A DNA stretch of 64,000 nucleotides from Novosphingobium profundi (GCF_018491765.1 NZ_JABWCU010000007.1:62001-126000); one strand, 5' to 3'; shown: positions 46,559 through 55,784, counted from the stretch's first letter. The notes: generated by a model not told the origin, from the sequence alone. A program made the numbers and translations.

Positions 46559-46816
46559 CGCGAAAAAATCCTTTCGAAAACCGCCAGTGCGGCAGGAATA
46601 TCAGCCATGCGGGGGAATTGGGGAGCGATCAAGAAAAAGCCGCGCAAGCCCCGACAAGTGCACGGCTTTTCACGCTTCGCAGCGCCCCGGAAACGCCGGC
46701 GAAACACGAAAAGCGATACCGGACGCTTAAAGCCCCCGCGTCCCGACCGTTCTTCCCAATGTCCGGAGCGCAGCCAGCAAGCCGCTCCCAACTTTCTGAA
46801 AACTGGGGAAGAAATC

Positions 46817-47641
46817 ATGTCGGTTATCTACACGAACATCAGCGCCATCCGTGCCTCGAACGCTTCGATCGCCGCCAACAAGATGCTCGGCATCTCGATG
46901 GAGCGCCTCTCGACTGGCAAGCGCATCAATTCGGCCAAGGACGATGCCGCAGGCCTTGCCATCTCCACCTCGATGACCTCGCAGATCCGCGGCATGAGCC
47001 AGGGCGTGCGCAACGCCAACGACGGCATCAGCCTCGCCCAGACCGCCGACGGCGCGCTTTCCGAAGTGACCAACATGCTTCAGCGGGTGCGCGAACTGGC
47101 AATCCAGTCGGCCTCGGCCACCTACCAGGACAGCGATCGCACCGCGATGCAGCAGGAAGTGACCGCGCTTACCGACCAGATCGACGACATTCTCACGCAG
47201 ACCACCTTCAACGGCAACACGCTGTTCTCGACGACCTCGGGCAGCGATGTCACCTTCGACATCCAGACCGGTGCAAATTCGGGCGAGACGGTCACCCTCA
47301 CCGCGACCTCGATCGACGGCACCAAGATCGACGCCACCGCGCTCGACGTTTCGACCTCGACGCTCGCCTCGACCACGCTCGACAACATCGATGATGCCCT
47401 GCTCGACGTGAACGCCACCCGCGCCTCGCTCGGCGCTGGCCAGAACCGACTGGAATCGGCGGTCAACAACCTCACCAGCACGGTGACCAACTTGTCCGAT
47501 GCCCGATCGCGGATCGAGGATGCGGACTACGCCGTGGAAACCACCCAGATGGCCAAGGCGCAGATCCTCTCGCAAGCCTCGACCGCCATGATCGCCCAGG
47601 CGAACCAGGCCCAGCAGAACGTGATGAGCCTCCTGCGCTAA
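46817..47641 (+). CDS. fliC: Flagellin
   Basis: A 274-residue flagellin subunit secreted by the flagellar export system. Conserved D0/D1 ends are present: [40 protein letters not shown] and [20 protein letters not shown] at the N-terminus, and [45 protein letters not shown] at the C-terminus. The central variable part is short and Thr/Ser/Asp-rich. GGGGAAG precedes the ATG. No other flagellar gene is in the window. Confidence 0.95.
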   Translation: MSVIYTNISAIRASNASIAANKMLGISMERLSTGKRINSAKDDAAGLAISTSMTSQIRGMSQGVRNANDGISLAQTADGALSEVTNMLQRVRELAIQSASATYQDSDRTAMQQEVTALTDQIDDILTQTTFNGNTLFSTTSGSDVTFDIQTGANSGETVTLTATSIDGTKIDATALDVSTSTLASTTLDNIDDALLDVNATRASLGAGQNRLESAVNNLTSTVTNLSDARSRIEDADYAVETTQMAKAQILSQASTAMIAQANQAQQNVMSLLR

Positions 47642-47690
47642 GCCCGACCGGGCGTCCCGCAGGAAGGCAGACCAACCAGGTCCCGCAAGC

Positions 47691-47717
47691 ACCCGGTGGG
47701 GATGATCCCCACCGGGT
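47691..47717. terminator. Strong bidirectional hairpin between flagellin and the TonB receptor
   Basis: ACCCGGTGGGGA (47691-47702) pairs perfectly with TCCCCACCGGGT (47706-47717) around TGA, a 12-bp stem. It lies 49 bases after the flagellin stop and 14 before the end of the convergent receptor gene. Confidence 0.8.
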
Positions 47718-47731
47718 CAATTGCGTGGCGT

Positions 47732-49855
47732 TCAGAACGAGGTTCCCAGCGTCACGTTGACCGATCGGCCCTGCCCTGCAACCGGACGCAGCGTTCCACT
47801 GACATCGTAGTCGCCCAATGCCATGCCGCCGAGCGGAAGGTAGTAGCCCTTGTCGAAGAGGTTCGTCGCCTCCAGGCCAAGGCGCCAGCCCGCCAGCGCA
47901 TAGGCCGCCCCGAGATTGAACAGCGCATAAGCCGAGGTCACCGGCTCGTTGCGGCGGGTGTCGACCCGGTCCTTGCGATCGACCCACTCCACGCTTCCCG
48001 AGAGTTCGAGCGCGCCGCTGCGGTGGAGCACGGCGAGCTTCGCGTTGAGCGGCATCTGGTGGTAGAGCGGCAAGTCGTCCGACAGGTTCTGCCCGTGGAC
48101 CCAGGCGAGCGTCGCGCGAAGGCTCGTGCCCTCCTGCGCCGTTCCCTGCACCAGCGCATTCGCCGAGACATCGAGTCCGTAGAACGCGGCCTGGACATTG
48201 GCGAACCGGAGCTGGACGAATTGGCTGTCGAGGTCCTGGAGGTAGGCCGCATCAATGTAATCGTCGACGTGCGTATAATAGGGCGAGACCTTCAGGCTCA
48301 CGCCCCGCGCCGGCGTCAGTTGAAGGGCCGCGCTCACGGTATCGGCGCGCTCGGGCTTCAGGTCGAGATTGCCGACATAGCCGTTGCCGTCGCCATACCA
48401 GCCGATCATCCGGCTTGCCATCGAACCCTGCCCCCAGGTGTAGCGCTCGTAGATGTTGGGCGAACGCGCCTTGTGCGCGTAGCCCAGCTCCACGGTGAGC
48501 GCGTCCGACGCCGTCCAGCGCGTCAGCGCCGAGCCCGACCAGTTGCCGTCGACCCGGCGATGCCCTTGCGCATTGAACGCGGCCGCGGCGGCAACGTCAG
48601 CCGCCTGCATCATGCCCGTGCCATAAGGCTGGACGTCGCCGGTATCCATCGCGACGCGGTCAAAGCGCAGGCCCGCCGTGGTGGTGAGCGTGTCCGACCA
48701 GTCCGCCTGCCACTCGCCATAGGCGCCGATGCGATCGCGATGCGCCGCGTTGATGTTCACGAAAGCATCCGGCCCCATCATCGAGGAGCCCGCGACCGGC
48801 GGCCAGGTGTCGTTCAGCCACTGGTGGTGGTATTCGAGCCCGGCGCGCACGATCTGGTGCTCGGCCAGCGGCACCTCGAACTTCGCCGCGCTTGTGAACG
48901 TGTGCACGGTCGTGTTCATCGGCATGTCGCCAGGGAGCTTGTCGGCAAGAAAATTCATCTTGTGCCGCGTGTCGCGGTAGCTTGCCGAGAGATCGAGGTT
49001 GCCCCAGTCATAACTGCCCCGAAAGCGGCCCTGGACGAACCATGAGCGGTTGTCCGTCATGTCCATCCACTGGTTCACGAAGCCCTCGTAGGGGCTGTAG
49101 TGGTAGCCGCCCTTGAGTTCGAACAGGCCCGCCCCGGTCTTGAGCGCCAGCGCGAGCGCCTGGTCGGTCTTGGCGTATTCGCTCGAGTGGACGGTGCCCA
49201 GCTTGCCGCCGGCCTTGTAATTGTCCGACTGGGTGTAGGCACCGGTGTAGGTCGCGCTGAACGTGCGCGTCGCCATCGTCAGCGCGGCCGAGCCGCCAAA
49301 GGCGTTGCCGTTCGAGCGGTAGTAGCTGGACGCGCTGCCCTTCACCAGCAGCGCCTCGCTCGACGAAAAGACCGGGGCGGCACTCTCCACCGCGATCACT
49401 CCGCCGATATTGTCGCCGCCCAGGCTCACGGGTGCGATGCCCGGCGTCACCAGCACCGAGCCGAGCGTCTGCGGGTTGGTGTAGGAGAGCGGCGAATTCA
49501 TGTCGTTGGGGCACGACTGGTCGATCGGCTGGCCATCGACCAGCACGCGCAGGCGCTGCTCGGAAAGACCGCGCAAGGCGGGCATCGCGGAAAAGCCGCC
49601 CCCGGTATTGGCGCTCACCCCCGCAATCGCGGAAAGCACCGAGGCGGTGTCGCTAGCCGCCCCGGCTTGGCGGTGCAGGTCCTCGCCCGAGAGGCTGGTG
49701 GCCGCAATGGTCGGGTCGGGCTTGTGGCCTTCCACCACCGCGATCGGGCGCGGGTCGGCGGCCTCCTCGGCCTCGGCACGGGTGGCAAACAGGGGAAGCA
49801 GCATCGAGCCGGCAAGCAAAGCGGTGCGCGCGCGGCGCACGAATGGGGTATTCAT
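47732..49855 (-). CDS. TonB-dependent outer-membrane receptor, OprC-like (probable copper)
   Basis: A 707-residue TonB-dependent receptor: a signal peptide (MNTPFVRRARTALLAGSMLL...AEA), a plug domain (SVLSAIAGVSANTGGGFSAM, LRVLVDGQPID), and a 22-strand-type barrel ending in VNVTLGTSF (terminal Phe). The plug carries C-x3-M (SCPNDM; Cys115, Met119) and a barrel/loop position carries H-x-M (RHKMNF; His298, Met300), the motif pair known to bind copper in Pseudomonas OprC, at near-identical spacing. A DUF2946 gene lies directly upstream. I start at 49855 (AGGATGATC upstream); 49867 is possible. Confidence 0.85.
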   Translation of the reverse strand: MNTPFVRRARTALLAGSMLLPLFATRAEAEEAADPRPIAVVEGHKPDPTIAATSLSGEDLHRQAGAASDTASVLSAIAGVSANTGGGFSAMPALRGLSEQRLRVLVDGQPIDQSCPNDMNSPLSYTNPQTLGSVLVTPGIAPVSLGGDNIGGVIAVESAAPVFSSSEALLVKGSASSYYRSNGNAFGGSAALTMATRTFSATYTGAYTQSDNYKAGGKLGTVHSSEYAKTDQALALALKTGAGLFELKGGYHYSPYEGFVNQWMDMTDNRSWFVQGRFRGSYDWGNLDLSASYRDTRHKMNFLADKLPGDMPMNTTVHTFTSAAKFEVPLAEHQIVRAGLEYHHQWLNDTWPPVAGSSMMGPDAFVNINAAHRDRIGAYGEWQADWSDTLTTTAGLRFDRVAMDTGDVQPYGTGMMQAADVAAAAAFNAQGHRRVDGNWSGSALTRWTASDALTVELGYAHKARSPNIYERYTWGQGSMASRMIGWYGDGNGYVGNLDLKPERADTVSAALQLTPARGVSLKVSPYYTHVDDYIDAAYLQDLDSQFVQLRFANVQAAFYGLDVSANALVQGTAQEGTSLRATLAWVHGQNLSDDLPLYHQMPLNAKLAVLHRSGALELSGSVEWVDRKDRVDTRRNEPVTSAYALFNLGAAYALAGWRLGLEATNLFDKGYYLPLGGMALGDYDVSGTLRPVAGQGRSVNVTLGTSF

Positions 49856-49980
49856 CGAAAAGATCATCCTGAATTTTGCGTGGGAACACGGCGCGCACGC
49901 CCCCCGGCTGGAGCGGGAGGTCAGCGCTGCGTCGGCTCGCGCGCGCCTCGCTCAACACGAGCGAGGGAGCGCAAGCCCGT

Positions 49981-50385
49981 TCAGGAGAGCTTCGGAGGCC
50001 CGCGCAGCGGCGGGCGATGATAGCGCGCCCGCGCCAGGCGCAAGGGCGGCGTGGACCGGAACCCGAGCGCGAGGACAAAGGCGAGCGCAAGCGCGAGGAC
50101 GACGGGGTCGGCGCCCGAAAGCGCGTGCGCGGACAGCGCGGTAAAGGGGCAGTCCCTGGCGGCCTTGGCATGGCCATCGTGCGCCGGGTCGGGCTTGTCG
50201 GGCAGCGCCATCACGCGCAGCTGGCTGTGCCCCTGACTGTCGCAGATCTCGACCGTGAGGACGTGCCCTGCGCGGCTGCCGATCATGAAACCGGCCGGCA
50301 CAAACGCCTTCATTGCCAGCGAAAGCGCCAGCACGAACGCAAACACCGTAAAGTGGCGCGTCAGAAGGTTGCGAATCCCCTGCAT
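49981..50385 (-). CDS. DUF2946 family small protein
   Basis: A 134-residue protein starting MQGIRNLLTRHFTVFAFVLA with an N-terminal membrane segment/signal, a GFMIGSRAGHVLTVEICDSQ stretch, a His/Cys-containing CPFTALSAHAL region and a second hydrophobic segment (PVVLALALAFVLALGF). The layout fits DUF2946, a family often found beside copper-type TonB receptors. It precedes the OprC-like receptor by 125 bases on the same strand. Its molecular role is not known. Confidence 0.75.
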   Translation of the reverse strand: MQGIRNLLTRHFTVFAFVLALSLAMKAFVPAGFMIGSRAGHVLTVEICDSQGHSQLRVMALPDKPDPAHDGHAKAARDCPFTALSAHALSGADPVVLALALAFVLALGFRSTPPLRLARARYHRPPLRGPPKLS

Positions 50386-50479
50386 CCGATCCCGCGCCTA
50401 GTCCTGTCGGGCCTGCGTGTCACGCCGCGGCGCGCGGACAAATTGTCCCACGCGCGCCACGAGAGCAGCAGCCCGAAGG

Positions 50480-51715
50480 TCAGTTCATCGCCAGGATCAG
50501 GCTCCGGACCTGGGGATAGACCTGCTTTTCCCACTTCGAGCCCGAGAAGGTGCCGTAGTGCCCGACGCCCGGCTGCAAGTGATGCTGCTTGAGGTGCGGG
50601 CGCAGGCTGGAGCAGAGCAAATGCGCCGCCGCCGTCTGGCCGACCGAGCAGATGTCGTCACGCTCCCCCTCCACGGTGAGCAGCGCGGTCTTGCGGATCG
50701 CCCCGCAGTCGACCGGCTCCCCCCGGAAGGTCAGCTCGCCCTTGGCCAGAAGCGCGCGCTGGAACACCTTGTCGATCGTCTCGAGGTAAAACTCCTCGGT
50801 CAGGTCGAGCACGGCGAAGTACTCGTCGTAGAAGGTCTCGATCTTGTCGACGCGCGCCGTGTCGCCATCGACCAGCGCCTGGTAGAGCTTGCGGAACTGG
50901 TCGAAATGCCGCCCCATGTTCATCGCCATGAACGCGCTGAGCTGGAGGAAGCCCGGGTAGACCCGCCGCCCGCCGCCGCGATGGCGCCAGGGCACGGTCT
51001 GGATCATGTTGGCGGCGAACCAGTCGTAGGAATGCGCGAAGGCCAACTCGTTGACGACGGTGGGCGTCTCGCGCACGTCGATCGGACCGCCCATCAGGGT
51101 CATCGTGCGCGGCTGGCAGGGATCATCGTCCTTCGCCATGATCGCCGCCGCCGCCAGCACCGGCACACAAGGCTGGCACACCGCCAGCACATTGGCGCCC
51201 TTGCGCTGCGCGGGATCGCCCAATTCCTGGAGGAAGGTGATCACGTAGTCGATGTAATCCTCGAGGCCGAAGCGGCCAGCGGCAAGCGGCACGTCGCGCG
51301 CGTTCTTCCAGTCAGTGATGTAGACATCGTGATCGCTCAGCATCGTCTCGACGGTGTTGCGCAAAAGCGTCGAGAAATGCCCCGAGATCGGCGCCACGAT
51401 CAGCACCTTGGGCTGGGGCAGCGTGACCTCGGGTTTGGCGAAGTGCAGCAGATCGCCGAAGGGCAGGTCCATGACCACCTGTTCGACGACGGCCACCTCG
51501 CGCCCGCCGCAGGGGACCGAGGCGATCGCGTAGGCGGGACGTGCGTGGGTGATCGCCGCCTTCTCATAGACCTCGGCGAGCGCGAACAGGCGGCGCGCGA
51601 AGGGCATGTCCTGCGCCCCGTCCAGCGCCTCGTCGCGAAAGCGCCGCGCAAGGCGCGCGGCGAAACGCGAAGGTGCGAGAAGATCGTTGGTGGCCTCGTA
51701 GGCGTCGTAGAGCAT
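50480..51715 (-). CDS. phaZ: Intracellular polyhydroxyalkanoate depolymerase
   Basis: A 411-residue enzyme that mobilises stored poly-3-hydroxybutyrate. The nucleophile is a cysteine in place of the usual lipase serine (AVCQPCVPVLAAA, Cys180), as in Ralstonia PhaZa1. MLYDAYEATNDLLAP at the N-terminus, VLIVAPISGHFSTLLRNTVE (oxyanion region) and the catalytic-type His in GVGHYGTFSGSKW support it. The ATG at 51715 has GAAGGGAAG upstream; the open frame beyond is spurious. No phaC or phasin gene is nearby. Divergent from the GST-like gene. Confidence 0.93.
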   Translation of the reverse strand: MLYDAYEATNDLLAPSRFAARLARRFRDEALDGAQDMPFARRLFALAEVYEKAAITHARPAYAIASVPCGGREVAVVEQVVMDLPFGDLLHFAKPEVTLPQPKVLIVAPISGHFSTLLRNTVETMLSDHDVYITDWKNARDVPLAAGRFGLEDYIDYVITFLQELGDPAQRKGANVLAVCQPCVPVLAAAAIMAKDDDPCQPRTMTLMGGPIDVRETPTVVNELAFAHSYDWFAANMIQTVPWRHRGGGRRVYPGFLQLSAFMAMNMGRHFDQFRKLYQALVDGDTARVDKIETFYDEYFAVLDLTEEFYLETIDKVFQRALLAKGELTFRGEPVDCGAIRKTALLTVEGERDDICSVGQTAAAHLLCSSLRPHLKQHHLQPGVGHYGTFSGSKWEKQVYPQVRSLILAMN

Positions 51716-51980
51716 GGGTACTTCCCTTCGCCTTTCCTTGTAGCCGCGAGAACCCGGCCCGGGAGGGCAAGGCAACGGAAAAACGCGCCCTGCCCACCGT
51801 GCCCATCCTGGCGGCAACGCGGCCGTGCGCACGATCGATGCACCCGCTATGCTGCGCTGCATCATGACGGGATGCAAGAAAAACCGCTGCCAACGTGAAT
51901 GCCATTTGCGCAGTGCGTCAGGCGCGCGACAGTGTTAGTCTGGCCCTACACCGGGACGAGACGAGGAAGGATGCACGACG

Positions 51981-52664
51981 ATGGCTGACAAGGCTGAACC
52001 AGCGGCAGGCGCAAGCGGCGCTACGCTCACGATCTCGTCCAAGACCTATTCGGCCTGGTCGCTGCGCGGTTGGCTGCTGTGCCGTCTCGCCGGGCTCGAC
52101 GTGGTCGAGAAGCCCGCGCCCAACGATGCGAACAACCGCGCCGAATTGCTGCTTCTGTCCCCTTCGGTCCTCGTGCCGCGCCTGACCTTCGACGGCGCGA
52201 GCGTGTGGGACACGCTCGCCATCGCCGAATTCCTCAACGAGGAATTTCCCGAGGCCGGGCTCTACCCCTCCGACCGCATCGCGCGCGCGCATTGCCGCTC
52301 GATCTCGGGCGAGATCCATTCGGGCTTCACCAACTTGCGTTCGGCCCTGCCGATGAATCTGAAGGTGAAGCACGAACGCTTCCCGGTCTTCTCGGGCGCT
52401 CGCCCCGACATCGAACGGATCGAGACGATCTGGAGCGAATGCCTCGAGACATATGGCGGCCCGTTCCTGTTCGGCGCGAAACCGACAGTCGCCGACGCCA
52501 TGTACGCGCCCGTCGCCACTCGGTTCATCACTTATGCCGTTTCGGTCTCGGCCCCGTGCCTCGCCTATTGCCGCACGGTCACCGAATGGGCGCCGATGGC
52601 CGACTGGATTGCCGCCGCAAAAGCGGAACCGGAGGAAATGGAAGAGCTCGAAGTCGAGTTCTGA
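51981..52664 (+). CDS. Glutathione S-transferase family protein
   Basis: A 227-residue cytosolic protein. The N-terminal thioredoxin-like domain starts LTISSKTYSAWSLRGWLLCR (Ser-type active site), with VLVPRLTFDG and VWDTLAIAEFLNEEFPE holding the cis-Pro and glutathione-binding Asp-Thr. The C-terminal helical domain has PFLFGAKPTVADAMYAPVAT (the N-capping D). The substrate is unknown. AGGAAGGA lies upstream. Convergent with the OmpA-like gene through a shared hairpin. Confidence 0.88.
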   Translation: MADKAEPAAGASGATLTISSKTYSAWSLRGWLLCRLAGLDVVEKPAPNDANNRAELLLLSPSVLVPRLTFDGASVWDTLAIAEFLNEEFPEAGLYPSDRIARAHCRSISGEIHSGFTNLRSALPMNLKVKHERFPVFSGARPDIERIETIWSECLETYGGPFLFGAKPTVADAMYAPVATRFITYAVSVSAPCLAYCRTVTEWAPMADWIAAAKAEPEEMEELEVEF

Positions 52665-52729
52665 AAGCCGCGACCCCGCCAGGATAGCCCGACAACGCTC
52701 TGACATCCCAACGCACATCGGCCACCAAG

Positions 52730-52758
52730 AAAGGGGCCGGACTGGATCCGGCCCCTTT
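52730..52758. terminator. Bidirectional terminator between GST and OmpA-like genes
   Basis: AAAGGGGCCGG (52730-52740) pairs exactly with CCGGCCCCTTT (52748-52758) around ACTGGAT. The 11-bp stem with flanking A and T runs works in both directions, 66 bases after the GST stop and 29 before the OmpA stop. Confidence 0.85.
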
Positions 52759-52786
52759 CCCCTGCTTCCTCGGTGGGAGGAAAGTG

Positions 52787-53875
52787 TTACATCCCTGATC
52801 CGGGACCGTAGGTGATTTCCACACGACGGTTCTGGAGTTCGCGCACCCCGTCGGCGGTGGGGACACGCTGGTTGTCTTCGCCGAAGCCCTGGCTGGAAAT
52901 CGCCGAACCCGGGATGCCGTGCGAGGTCAGATAGCCCTGGACGCTGTCGTTGCGCCGCTCGGACAGTCCCAGGTTGTAGGTCTTGGCACCCGAGGAGTCG
53001 GTATAGCCGGCGAGCATGATCGGCACGTTGTCGCAGTTGCCGTAAGCCGTGATCGCGCTATCGAGGACGGTGGCCGCCTCGGGCGTGAGGTCCGCGCTAT
53101 CCCAGTCGAAGAACACGATATAGGGCCCCTTGTTGCAGACCACCTCGGGTGGCGGCGGCGGCGGAGGAGGCGGCGGAGGCGGTGGCGGGGGCGGCAGCGG
53201 CTCCGCCTTGGGGCCGAAGTTGAAGCCCAGCGTCGCCATAAGCGAATGAGAAGTCCAGTCGCTGTCGTAGCGGGTATCGTAGCTATTTATACGATAGTCC
53301 GGGACGTTGAAGTAGCGATACTTGATGCCCAGATCGACCGTGTCACCCAGAGGGAAGCGCAGGCCAGCCAGAATCTGCCAGGCGAAATCCCAGGTGTCAC
53401 CGCTGATCAGATTGGCCGATCCTGACGTGGTGTCGACCCGGACGAAATGGTCGACACGGGCCGTGCCCACACCACCGCCCGCGAAAATCTGTATCCCGTC
53501 GTCCTTGCCAAAGTCCAACAGCGCGTTGCCCATGAAGCTCAACGCGGACGAGTGGCCATCAAGCTCGTCGCTGCCGTAGATCGGAGAAAGCGCATCGGCC
53601 GCCCCGAACTTCTTGTTGCCAAGACTTCGAAAGCTCCCTTCGGCCTCGATGCGGAACCCGCCGAAGTCGTAGCCGAGAACCCCGCCGACGTCATAGCCGG
53701 TATCTGACTCGAGCCGCGCGTTGCCAAGTCCCGGATAGTCAACCGGATCAAACTTGAAGTCGTCCGAGATAACGGCGCCGCCATCGATTTCGAGATAGAC
53801 GCTGTCGTCACGGGCCCAGGCGCTGGTCGCCAGGATCGAAGACGACAGGGCCATCGCAAGCGTGATTTTCTTCAC
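52787..53875 (-). CDS. OmpA-family outer-membrane protein
   Basis: A 362-residue protein: a signal peptide (MKKITLAMALSSSILATSAWA), an eight-strand-type beta-barrel ending around SLMATLGFNFGPKAEPL, a run of 16 prolines, and a C-terminal OmpA peptidoglycan-binding domain (FFDWDSADLTPEAATVL, LAGYTDSSGAKTYNLGLSER, RRVEITYG). It links outer membrane and cell wall. AGGGG precedes the ATG. Alternative calls: a porin-like surface antigen. Divergent from the ribosomal operon. Confidence 0.92.
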   Translation of the reverse strand: MKKITLAMALSSSILATSAWARDDSVYLEIDGGAVISDDFKFDPVDYPGLGNARLESDTGYDVGGVLGYDFGGFRIEAEGSFRSLGNKKFGAADALSPIYGSDELDGHSSALSFMGNALLDFGKDDGIQIFAGGGVGTARVDHFVRVDTTSGSANLISGDTWDFAWQILAGLRFPLGDTVDLGIKYRYFNVPDYRINSYDTRYDSDWTSHSLMATLGFNFGPKAEPLPPPPPPPPPPPPPPPPEVVCNKGPYIVFFDWDSADLTPEAATVLDSAITAYGNCDNVPIMLAGYTDSSGAKTYNLGLSERRNDSVQGYLTSHGIPGSAISSQGFGEDNQRVPTADGVRELQNRRVEITYGPGSGM

Positions 53876-54464
53876 GGTTTACCCCTGCCTATTGAACGGT
53901 CAGGTATAGTTCCCATGAGCGCTCAGCCGAGACAATCGCGGTGCCCCCTAGTTCTCAATGTAAAAGTACCTATGCAGCTCACCCCGAGGATGAAACCACC
54001 TGCCTCATGGACGAATAGCTCCTCAGTATATTGAACATGTTCGAAACGACGATACATTTTTTCGATAATACAACCTGATAAGAACCTGGTTCGGGAGAAA
54101 CCGCGCGCCTCCACACACCGCGATGCCATCGGTCGGCCGAGGCCTGTGAAACCGGCAGGCTGGCTCGTTCCCGAGGAATTTCCCCCTCCCCGAGCAGCCC
54201 CACGCGCCACCCGCTGACCACACTTGCATTGACCTTGACGAGTCGCGCAAAGGCGTGAAGCGGGCACGTGACCTCGGATTGCCTGCGATGGACCGCCACC
54301 GCCGCACCGACAGCAAGTCACTTGCATTTGGCCCGCAATCGGCTAAAGGCGCCGCTTCCCGCACGTCCGCAACGGATTCGCACAGGATACTTGAAGAAAG
54401 CCGGAGGGGCCCCGCAATGGTGCGGCAAGCCAGCGATCGGTTAGACAGATAAAGGATGCAGCAA
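53876..54464. other. 589-base region between the OmpA-like gene and rpsF
   Basis: No gene is convincing: the longest frame (minus, about 54327-53923) is Gly/Cys/Arg-rich and lacks a ribosome-binding site. GC content dips around 53930-54080, next to the OmpA promoter. The right part carries the predicted ribosomal promoter and an untranslated leader of about 110 bases that could hold S6/S18 autoregulatory RNA, though I do not see the known hairpin motif clearly. Confidence 0.45.
54322..54349 (+). promoter_or_regulatory. Predicted promoter of the rpsF operon
   Basis: TTGCAT and TAAAGG are 16 bases apart, about 115 bases before the rpsF start. The same general form is seen upstream of dnaN. By eye only. 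Confidence 0.45.
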
Positions 54465-54824
54465 GTGCCGCTTTACGAGCACGTGTTCCTGGCACGCCAG
54501 GATCTGAGCCAGGCGCAGGTTGATGCGCTGGCCGCCGCCGCCACCGAGATCGTCGAGAACCACGAGGGCAAGGTCACCAAGACCGAGACCTGGGGTCTCA
54601 AGAACCTCGCCTACAAGATCAAGCGCAACCGCAAGGCGCACTTCGTGATGCTGAACATCGAGTGCCCCGGCGACACCATCGCCGAGCTCGAGCGCCAGAC
54701 GCAGATCAACGAAGACGTCATCCGCTACATGACCATCAAGGTCGAAGAGCACGAGGGTGGCCCCTCGGTGATGATGCGCAAGAACGACCGCGACCAGCGT
54801 CGCCGTCGCGACCGGGAGAACTGA
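54465..54824 (+). CDS. rpsF: 30S ribosomal protein bS6
   Basis: A 119-residue S6 protein of the small-subunit platform. The N-terminus (M)[34 protein letters not shown] and [13 protein letters not shown] are typical; the C-terminus is basic. I start at the GTG at 54465, since related S6 proteins begin MALYEHV/MPLYEHV and AAAGGA sits eight bases upstream; the ATG at 54456 overlaps that site. First gene of rpsF-rpsR-rplI. Confidence 0.95.
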   Translation: MPLYEHVFLARQDLSQAQVDALAAAATEIVENHEGKVTKTETWGLKNLAYKIKRNRKAHFVMLNIECPGDTIAELERQTQINEDVIRYMTIKVEEHEGGPSVMMRKNDRDQRRRRDREN

Positions 54825-54827
54825 TCC

Positions 54828-55052
54828 ATGGCACGTGCATTCTTCCGCCGCCGCAAGTCCTGCCCGTTCTCGGGCAAGAACGCGCCGAAGATCGATTACA
54901 AGGACGTCCGTCTGCTCCAGGGCTTCATGTCCGAGCGTGGCAAGATCGTCCCCAGCCGCATCACCGCGGTGTCCGCCAAGAAGCAGCGTGAGCTGGGCCA
55001 GGCTATCAAGCGCGCCCGTCACATCGGCCTGCTGCCCTTCATCGTCAAGTAA
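54828..55052 (+). CDS. rpsR: 30S ribosomal protein bS18
   Basis: A 74-residue basic ribosomal protein that pairs with S6. [15 protein letters not shown] at the N-terminus with one Cys, [18 protein letters not shown] [18 protein letters not shown], and [13 protein letters not shown] at the C-terminus match the family. It begins 3 bases after the rpsF stop. Confidence 0.97.
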   Translation: MARAFFRRRKSCPFSGKNAPKIDYKDVRLLQGFMSERGKIVPSRITAVSAKKQRELGQAIKRARHIGLLPFIVK

Positions 55053-55067
55053 GGGAGGCTCAGTCTC

Positions 55068-55673
55068 ATGGATATCATCCTCCTCGAACGCGTCGAGAAG
55101 CTCGGCAACATCGGCGACGTCGTTTCCGTCAAGGACGGTTTCGCACGCAACTACCTTCTTCCCAACAAGAAGGCCCTGCGCGCCAACGAAGCCAACAAGA
55201 AGGTCTTCGAAGCCAACCGCGCCAAGATCGAAGCCGACAACGCTGAAAAGCGCACGGCCGCCCAGGCTCACTCGAGCAACGTCGAAGGCAAGCAGGTCGT
55301 CCTGATCCGCGCCTCGTCGAACTCGGGCCAGCTTTACGGCTCGGTTTCGGTCCGCGACATTGCCGAGGCCCTCAACGCCGAAGGCGCTGAAGTCGGCAAG
55401 CAGATGATCGTGCTCGAGCGCCCGATCAAGACGCTCGGCGTGTTCGACGTTCGCGTCACCCTGCACCCCGAAGTCACCGTCACCGTCCAGGTCAACGTTG
55501 CACGTTCGACCGACGAGGCCGAACTGCAGGCCCAGGGCGTCGACGTCATGGCTGAAATGTTCGAAGCCGACACCACCGGCTTCACCGAGGCCTACGATCC
55601 CAATGCCGAACCCGGCGAGATCGTGACCGAAGACGCCGACGAAGGCGTCGAGGACAGCGAAGAGCAGGCCTGA
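55068..55673 (+). CDS. rplI: 50S ribosomal protein bL9 with acidic tail
   Basis: A 201-residue L9. The N-domain MDIILLERVEKLGNIGDVVS, VKDGFARNYLLPNKKALRAN and the connecting helix are typical; the C-domain has LIRASSNSGQLYGSVSVRDI. After the usual end near residue 150, about 45 acidic residues follow (ending DADEGVEDSEEQA), a feature common in this bacterial group. GGGAGG precedes the ATG. Last gene of the operon. Confidence 0.96.
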   Translation: MDIILLERVEKLGNIGDVVSVKDGFARNYLLPNKKALRANEANKKVFEANRAKIEADNAEKRTAAQAHSSNVEGKQVVLIRASSNSGQLYGSVSVRDIAEALNAEGAEVGKQMIVLERPIKTLGVFDVRVTLHPEVTVTVQVNVARSTDEAELQAQGVDVMAEMFEADTTGFTEAYDPNAEPGEIVTEDADEGVEDSEEQA

Positions 55674-55701
55674 GCCACTCTTTCCTGACCGACAGGAACA
55701 C

Positions 55702-55741
55702 GAAAAGCCCCCGCCCGGATATCCGCGCGGGGGCTTTTTCG
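55702..55741 (+). terminator. Rho-independent terminator of the rpsF operon
   Basis: AAAAGCCCCCGC (55703-55714) pairs with GCGGGGGCTTTT (55727-55738), and T residues follow to 55739. The loop contains a CGGAT/ATCCG pairing. It lies 29 bases after the rplI stop. Confidence 0.9.
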
Positions 55742-55784
55742 TGCCTTCGGTCCGTCAACTCTGACGACAACGGAACAAGCCTCC

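Noticed and set aside
46559..46816. Sigma-28 promoter for flagellin (TAAA at 46728 with a weak downstream element)
   Set aside because: The -10-like part matches too few positions; no sigma-54 element was visible either.
53923..54327. 134-codon minus-strand frame upstream of the OmpA-like gene
   Set aside because: Gly/Cys/Arg-rich, no start signal, and it overlaps regulatory DNA of two divergent genes.
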